Below are positions 6,417 to 10,224 of a stretch of DNA of 10,224 nt, piece by piece. Under the pieces are notes generated by a model. That model made no database searches. It saw only the letters and a list, made by a program, of their open reading frames with translations, and was not told where the DNA came from. The stretch is taken from contig JAAZBY010000377.1 of the NCBI GenBank assembly GCA_012513595.1, forward strand, positions 1-10,224, in the 5' to 3' direction. The stretch's first letter is position 1. Every line of letters begins with the position of its first letter. The translations under genes were made by a program, and so were the position numbers. This DNA comes from Chloroflexota bacterium (GTDB lineage Bacteria; Chloroflexota; Anaerolineae; UBA1429).

Positions 6417-8411
6417 CTAGCGGCGCAGCAGAGGAAGGAACAGCGTGCGATGGTCCGGCGGGGCCGGCTGGGCGAACAGGGCGAACTCCCCGAGGCGGAA
6501 GACCGGCACCTGCAACCGGTTGGCGCCCGGCTCCCGCAGGTAGGCGGAGGCCGGCGTGCAGGTGGCGGCCGCATCGACCCAGCCGCCTTCTTCGCGGGCC
6601 AGCAGGCGCAGCGTGTCCTCGAGCAGCCCGGCCACTTCCCCGTCAGAGTAGGTCAGGGTGATCACGGCGGGGAGCGCCAGCGGCACCATCACCTCATGCC
6701 CGAGGCGGTAGGCCGACAGGGTGAAGGCCCGCCCGGCATAGCGCCAACCGACGGGTGGGTCCGTCGGCGCGCCGAGCGGCGTGTACAGCAGGGTAAAGGG
6801 CTCGCTGACGGCGCCCGGCGGGATGGTGATGGTGATGCTGCGCCCGCCAGGGCTCGGCAGGGTCAGCGTGCCGCCGGCGCCCGGCGTCACCGCGACGGCC
6901 CCCACCTCGAGCGCCAGGAAGGAGTGCGTGGCCGTCACCGTCACGCCGGAGCCGACCACCCCCACAGAAACCGTCTTGGGGCCGGTCGTCTCCCACTGGT
7001 AGCGGGCGGTGGCCGTCCCCTGGCCCGTAGTGGGCGCGGGAGACCAGGTGTAGGTCAGCGGCGGCGTGGCATTGGCCGGGCTTACCGTGGCGGTGAAGGG
7101 ATAGGTCTGCCCGAGCCCCCCCTCCGTAGGGCCGACGATGACTACCGACGCGGGCGGGACAGCCACCACGGTGGGAGTGCAGGGCACCTCCGCAGAGAAG
7201 GCGCTGACCAGCGGGTTCTGCTGAACGTCGTGCTCCTCGGTGACCGTGCGGACTGCGACATAGTAGGGGGTGCCGGGCGTCAGCCCGCCGATCCAGGCGC
7301 TGGTCACGTTCTTGTCGGCGGTGATATGCCGGACGTCATAGGCCCCGCCCGATACGGTCGAGACGCCAACCTCGTAGCGGCCCGTGTCGCCGGTGTAGGA
7401 GATAGCCTGCCAACTCAGCGCTACGCCGCCCAGGCCCGAGGTCGCCTGCAGGCCGGAGGGCGGCACGGTCTGGGTGCTCTCCCAGCCGGGGGCCTTGGCG
7501 GCCAGGAAGGCCGTCGGGGAGGACGCGTCGGCCCACAGCATGTTGTGCGAGAGCGTGAGTTCTGTGAGGCCCGTCAGGTTGCCCAGCGCCGCCGGGATGG
7601 CGCCGCTCAGCCCGTTGGCGTGCAGCGTCAGAGTCGCCAGCTGGGCCAGGTTGCCCAGGGCAGCCGGGATCGGCCCCTCGAGGCGGTTCCGATCCAGGCG
7701 CAGGTTGCGCAAGCCCGTCGCGTTGCCCAGGCCGGCGGGGATGCCCCCCTCGAGGGCGTTGCCGCTCAGATCGAGCTCCTCCAGGGCGGTCAGGTTGCCG
7801 ATGGCGCTTGGGATGGGGCCCGTCAGCCCGCAGGCGTCCAGAAAGAGCTCGGTCAGGTCCGTGAGCTGGAATATCTCGCTCGGGATGGTGCCGCCCCAGG
7901 GGTTGGTGCACAGGTCGAGCTTGGTGAGGTTGGTGAGCGTGCCCAGCCAGGCCGGGATACCGCCGCTGAGCAGGTTCTGGTCGATGTTCAGGTCCTGGAG
8001 CGCGACGAGGTTGGCCATCTCGGCGGGCAGCCCGCCGGTGAGCTGGTTGTTAGAGAGGTTCAGGTAGTTGAGCCCCGTGAGGGCGCCGATCTCTGGCGGG
8101 ATAGAGCCCTTCAGCACGTTCGAGGACAAGTCCAGCCGGGTGACGTGGCGCCCCTCGCCGCTCTCCGGCTCGCAGTGCACCCCGTACATGTCGCAAGGGG
8201 TATCGTCCAGGGTCCAGGTGGTAGCCCACTTAGGCCCGCTCGTGGCGTCATACAGCGCCACGAGGGCGGCGTACTCGGCGGCCGGGATCTCGGTCTGCTC
8301 GGCCAGGGCGTGGGGCACCACGGGCGAGGCGCCGCAGAGCGAGGCGCACAACCAGAGCGCCAGGGCCAGGCTGGCGGCGCTGGGCATCGGTGACCTTGAG
8401 CGACGGGGCAT
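6417..8411 (-). CDS. Secreted plant-type LRR protein with Fn3-like, PKD-like and ZU5-like modules
   Basis: Predicted exported protein of 664 residues. The order is: signal peptide (about 1-37, cleavage after HALA); N-terminal LRR cap (about 42-88, WATTWTLDDTPCDMYGVHC) with Cys73 and Cys80; eight 24-residue plant-type LRRs plus a partial ninth (about 89-291); a cap ending GWESTQTVPPSGL; a fibronectin-III-like module (about 316-411); a PKD-like module (about 421-501, YTWSPAPTTGQG); a ZU5-like module (about 507-575, SITITIPPGAVSEP) with further beta-rich sequence to about 648; and the tail LFLPLLRR. ATG 8411 is supported by GGAGG 8 bases upstream. The PKD-like modules of the two LRR proteins are closely similar (FTATVxPANAT, GQGxATA), so they arose by duplication. 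No enzyme motif is visible; adhesion or ligand binding at the cell surface is inferred. Confidence 0.9.
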   Translation of the reverse strand: MPRRSRSPMPSAASLALALWLCASLCGASPVVPHALAEQTEIPAAEYAALVALYDATSGPKWATTWTLDDTPCDMYGVHCEPESGEGRHVTRLDLSSNVLKGSIPPEIGALTGLNYLNLSNNQLTGGLPAEMANLVALQDLNIDQNLLSGGIPAWLGTLTNLTKLDLCTNPWGGTIPSEIFQLTDLTELFLDACGLTGPIPSAIGNLTALEELDLSGNALEGGIPAGLGNATGLRNLRLDRNRLEGPIPAALGNLAQLATLTLHANGLSGAIPAALGNLTGLTELTLSHNMLWADASSPTAFLAAKAPGWESTQTVPPSGLQATSGLGGVALSWQAISYTGDTGRYEVGVSTVSGGAYDVRHITADKNVTSAWIGGLTPGTPYYVAVRTVTEEHDVQQNPLVSAFSAEVPCTPTVVAVPPASVVIVGPTEGGLGQTYPFTATVSPANATPPLTYTWSPAPTTGQGTATARYQWETTGPKTVSVGVVGSGVTVTATHSFLALEVGAVAVTPGAGGTLTLPSPGGRSITITIPPGAVSEPFTLLYTPLGAPTDPPVGWRYAGRAFTLSAYRLGHEVMVPLALPAVITLTYSDGEVAGLLEDTLRLLAREEGGWVDAAATCTPASAYLREPGANRLQVPVFRLGEFALFAQPAPPDHRTLFLPLLRR
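7539..8147 (-). repeat. 72-bp coding repeat array (8-9 LRR units)
   Basis: Diverged 72-base units encode the LRRs of the upstream paralogue, with IPAxLGNL recurring in the later units. Unit 5 has CGL in place of the usual NxL, and unit 4 reads NPWGG. Confidence 0.75.
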
Positions 8412-8709
8412 AGGGGGTACCTCCGCAGTGCTCGCGCAACGGCTCTATCCAAAGGAAGACACGCGTACACCACGGGCGAGGCGGGCCTGACGGAGAATGG
8501 GTCCACTGAGATGAGGGACCGCCCCCCAGCGCGGCCCCGTCCCTGCGGAGGTGAGGCAGCACGCCGCGCCGCGGGCGCGGCGTGGACCGTGCAACCCAGT
8601 ATGGGAATGGCTGGCACAGGTGGCAGGGGCGTGCAAGGAGAGAGGGGCAAGGCTGCCATCGTGCCAGGCGCGACATGACTCATCGCGTACAAGCCCGAGA
8701 CACCCGTTG
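8412..8709 (-). promoter_or_regulatory. Long structured 5' leader of the upstream LRR gene
   Basis: About 298 nt separate the predicted transcription start (near 8709) from ATG 8411. No plausible gene lies in it. It contains an 11-bp GC hairpin (8584-8574 with 8570-8560, 3-nt loop). It also contains a 10-nt segment at 8552-8543 that is the exact complement of 8428-8419, the region holding the Shine-Dalgarno GGAGG (8424-8420). A competing 6-bp helix (8544-8539 with 8519-8514) overlaps that anti-Shine-Dalgarno segment by two bases. This layout would allow translation to be switched by the choice of helix. Function is inferred; no known riboswitch class was recognised. Confidence 0.45.
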
Positions 8710-8715
8710 CCAGGC

Positions 8716-8744
8716 ATCATACGTCGGGCGGGGCGCTATGTCAA
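8716..8744 (-). promoter_or_regulatory. Near-consensus sigma70 promoter for the upstream LRR gene
   Basis: On the - strand TTGACA (8744-8739, perfect -35) is followed after exactly 17 bases by TATGAT (8721-8716, five of six of the -10 consensus). The expected transcription start is near 8709, about 300 bases before ATG 8411. It sits just after the hairpin that follows the pseudogene, so the LRR gene appears to be separated from upstream transcription. Confidence 0.75.
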
Positions 8745-8785
8745 TAGGTTCGTGCAGCCGGCGCGCGGCCGCATGGTGATCCATA

Positions 8786-8834
8786 CGCAGATATGAGCAC
8801 GCGCACAACCAATGTGCGCATGCTCATATCTGTG
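8786..8834 (-). terminator. Large near-perfect hairpin overlapping the pseudogene stop
   Basis: Arms 8788-8799 and 8821-8832 are perfectly complementary (12 bp). After one mismatch the stem continues for 6 more pairs (8801-8806 with 8814-8819), leaving a loop of about 7 bases. A G-U and a G-C pair can extend the outside. The outer half of the stem is AT-rich, unlike the surrounding DNA. No T-run follows on either strand, so it may be an atypical terminator, a protein-binding palindrome, or the end of a lost mobile element. Confidence 0.5.
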
Positions 8835-9098
8835 CTGCAGGTGTATAAACTGTGCCTCTCCTCGTGCCCGAGCGGCGCAGTCCTCCCTGTTTGGCCAGTC
8901 CATCCAAAAGATGCGATGCCTGGTTACGGGTGATCCTGCCGAGATCATGGCCTCACCGCGCCGGATGGCCCCCTTGGCCCTGGCGAGGTTCCGCACCATC
9001 GGCTCCTGCTGGATGCGGCTGAACCCCGTCTGCCGCACATAGCCCACCGACTGGCCCAGGCGCCGGTAGACCTTGGCGCCCAGCGTGTCGCTGCGTCC
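8824..9098 (-). pseudogene. Degenerate C-terminal fragment of a winged-helix DNA-binding protein
   Basis: The - strand reads SDTLGAKVYRRLGQSVGYVR, then TGFSRIQQEPMVRN and AKGAIRRGEAM in one frame up to about 8946. The neighbouring frame then continues DLGRITRNQASHLLDGL and RRSGTRRGTVYTP to a TGA at 8826-8824. Restoring one base (ATGAT to ATGGAT at about 8946) joins them into one winged helix: recognition helix QASHLLDGL and wing RRSGTRRGTVY. There is no start codon or N-terminal domain: the frame meets the end of the enolase-type gene at 9115, so the 5' part is lost. This layout resembles C-terminal winged-helix segments of nuclease, helicase or AlbA-type ATPases, but the parent family is not identified. 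A sequencing error at the frameshift cannot be excluded, but the missing N-terminus still makes it a remnant. Confidence 0.6.
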
Positions 9099-9114
9099 CC
9101 CGGTTGCGCCGCGC

Positions 9115-10224
9115 CTAGCCCAGCAGGCGCTGGCCGCCGGTGTAGTGGGCCACGGCGTCCCAGTCCAACTGCACCCCCAGGCCCGGCCCGCTGGGGATGG
9201 CCAGGTAGCCCGCGGCGTCCAGCCGCCAGGGGCGCGCCACGATGGCGTCGATGTAGGGCGAGCCGGTGATGTACTCCACCAGGTCCGTGTGCGGGAAGGC
9301 CGCGGCCAGCTGCAGGTCCGCCGCCAGGCCCAGGGCCGTGTTCCAGCCGTGGGGGATAAAGCGCACGCCGTGCTCCGCGGCCATCCAGGCGTTGCGCCGC
9401 TCCTCTGAGAGGCCGCCGACCTTGGTCACGTCGGGCTGGACGATGTCGAGCGCGCCCGCCTCCAGCCAGGGCTGGAAGGCCTGCCGCCGGGTGAGCACCT
9501 CGCCCCCGGCGATCGGCAGCCGCGCCGCGCGGCGCAGCAGGGCATAGTCAGAGAGGGCGTCGGGCCGCAGGGGCTCCTCGAACCAGGCCACGTCGTAGGC
9601 GGCCAGCATGTCGGCCGTGCGCATCGCCCACTGGTAGCCGTGCGGCCAGAAGGCGTCCGACCCGCCGGCGTCGACCATCAGGAGGGTCTCGGCGCCGACC
9701 GCCTCGCGCGCGGCGCGGACGATGGCCTCGTCCAGCTCTTGCGACACGCGCCCAAACGGCCCCCAGCCCATCTTGAAGGCGGCAAAGCCCTGCGCCTGGT
9801 AAGAGAGGAGCACCTCGGCCAGGGCGGCCGGCTCTTGCATCAGGAGTGAGGCGTACGGCCGGACTCGCTCACGATAGCGCCCGCCCAACAGCCTGCCCAC
9901 CGGCTGCCCGGTGACCTTGCCCCACAGGTCCCACAGGGCGATGTCGATGCCCGAGATGGTGTGGGTGAGCGTGCCGCCGCGCCCCAGCCAGAAGGTGTTC
10001 TGGTGCAGCACCTCGCTGAGGCGCTCGGGGCTGAAGGGGTCCGCCCCGAGGTAGAGCGGCGCCATCTCCTGCAGGGCGGCGCGGACGAGTGCTTCCCCGG
10101 CAAAGACCGAGCCGACGCCGTAGGCCCCCTCATCGGTGAGGACGACGACCAGCGTGTGGACGCAGTCCTCCGGGCGGAGCTCGTGGCTCCAGCCTCCCTC
10201 GGGGGTGCTGCCGCGCAGGCCGGC
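9115..10224 (-). CDS. Enolase-superfamily protein, mandelate racemase/muconate-lactonizing type (5' partial)
   Basis: The frame is open to the right edge of the window, so the gene starts outside it; 369 codons are visible before the TAG at 9117-9115. The internal ATG at 10065 is not the start, because the residues before it (VVLTDEGAYGVGSVFAGE) are a normal capping-domain strand. The capping domain continues with GIDIALWDLWGKVTGQPVGR. In visible numbering the barrel carries Lys151 (AFKMGWGPFG), metal ligands Asp185 (MVDAGG), Glu216/217 (WFEEPL) and Glu242 (AGGE), and the Asp265 (QPDVTKVGG) and His292 (IPHGWN) dyad. That set is the mandelate racemase subgroup pattern: proton abstraction next to a carboxylate with Mg2+. 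Family knowledge favours a sugar-acid dehydratase or cycloisomerase; the substrate cannot be read. It is cytosolic. The C-terminus PSGPGLGVQLDW is typical. Confidence 0.9.
   Translation of the reverse strand, partial: AGLRGSTPEGGWSHELRPEDCVHTLVVVLTDEGAYGVGSVFAGEALVRAALQEMAPLYLGADPFSPERLSEVLHQNTFWLGRGGTLTHTISGIDIALWDLWGKVTGQPVGRLLGGRYRERVRPYASLLMQEPAALAEVLLSYQAQGFAAFKMGWGPFGRVSQELDEAIVRAAREAVGAETLLMVDAGGSDAFWPHGYQWAMRTADMLAAYDVAWFEEPLRPDALSDYALLRRAARLPIAGGEVLTRRQAFQPWLEAGALDIVQPDVTKVGGLSEERRNAWMAAEHGVRFIPHGWNTALGLAADLQLAAAFPHTDLVEYITGSPYIDAIVARPWRLDAAGYLAIPSGPGLGVQLDWDAVAHYTGGQRLLG

Noticed and set aside
6015..8393. Very long + strand open frame (792 codons) antisense to the upstream LRR gene
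   Set aside because: Its translation is Gly/Arg/Gln-rich with no domain pattern and mirrors the LRR repeat on the other strand; high GC removes stops. The - strand frame has a signal peptide and clear LRR/PKD modules.
8111..8692. A 193-codon - strand frame in the leader and start of the upstream LRR gene
   Set aside because: It overlaps the LRR gene out of frame, is Pro/Arg-rich without motifs, and has no convincing ribosome binding site.
8736..9047. A 103-codon - strand frame as an intact small gene
   Set aside because: Only its first third resembles a known fold; the match continues in a neighbouring frame, so it is better explained as a frameshifted pseudogene.
9073..9408. A + strand open frame antisense to the end of the enolase-type gene
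   Set aside because: It is a compositional shadow; the - strand frame carries the full set of catalytic residues.

Overview
The window reads as chromosomal DNA of a high-GC bacterium, most plausibly a Chloroflexota member. The clues are a polyamine-type ABC operon, two secreted proteins joining plant-type leucine-rich repeats (LRR) to Ig-like/PKD-like modules, and short C-terminal tails of the form LPxLRR, which I associate from memory with secreted proteins of that phylum. The taxonomic call is inference; there is no rRNA or other marker gene here.

Left part (1-3955, + strand): a four-gene ABC importer operon in the order binding lipoprotein, permease 1, permease 2, ATPase. The last three genes are translationally coupled by 1-base and 4-base overlaps. 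A strong GC hairpin separates the lipoprotein gene from the permeases. The family is spermidine/putrescine-like (PotDBCA), but the exact substrate is not readable. The operon ends at a 16-bp-stem hairpin, which also closes the convergent gene on the other strand.

Middle (3979-8744, - strand): two tandem paralogous secreted proteins of about 660 residues. Each has a signal peptide, an N-terminal LRR cap, plant-type 24-residue LRRs, a fibronectin-III-like module, a PKD-like module and an LPxLRR tail. The upstream paralogue has fewer LRRs but an extra ZU5-like module. Each gene has a recognisable sigma70-type promoter far upstream, giving predicted leaders of about 300 and 400 nt. The longer-range signal I find most interesting is in the leader of the upstream gene: a 10-nt segment is perfectly complementary to that gene's Shine-Dalgarno region, beside a competing small helix, so the leader could act as a translational switch.

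Right part (8786-10224, - strand): a decayed fragment of a winged-helix DNA-binding protein (5'-truncated and carrying one frameshift), whose stop codon lies inside a large near-perfect hairpin. Before it in transcription order is a 5'-partial enolase-superfamily gene of the mandelate racemase type, probably a sugar-acid dehydratase or cycloisomerase, running off the window end.

Nothing here looks like a CRISPR array, tRNA, rRNA or complete mobile element. The genes suggest a heterotroph importing small organic substrates, degrading sugar acids and displaying LRR proteins outside the cell. No functional link between the three blocks is evident.
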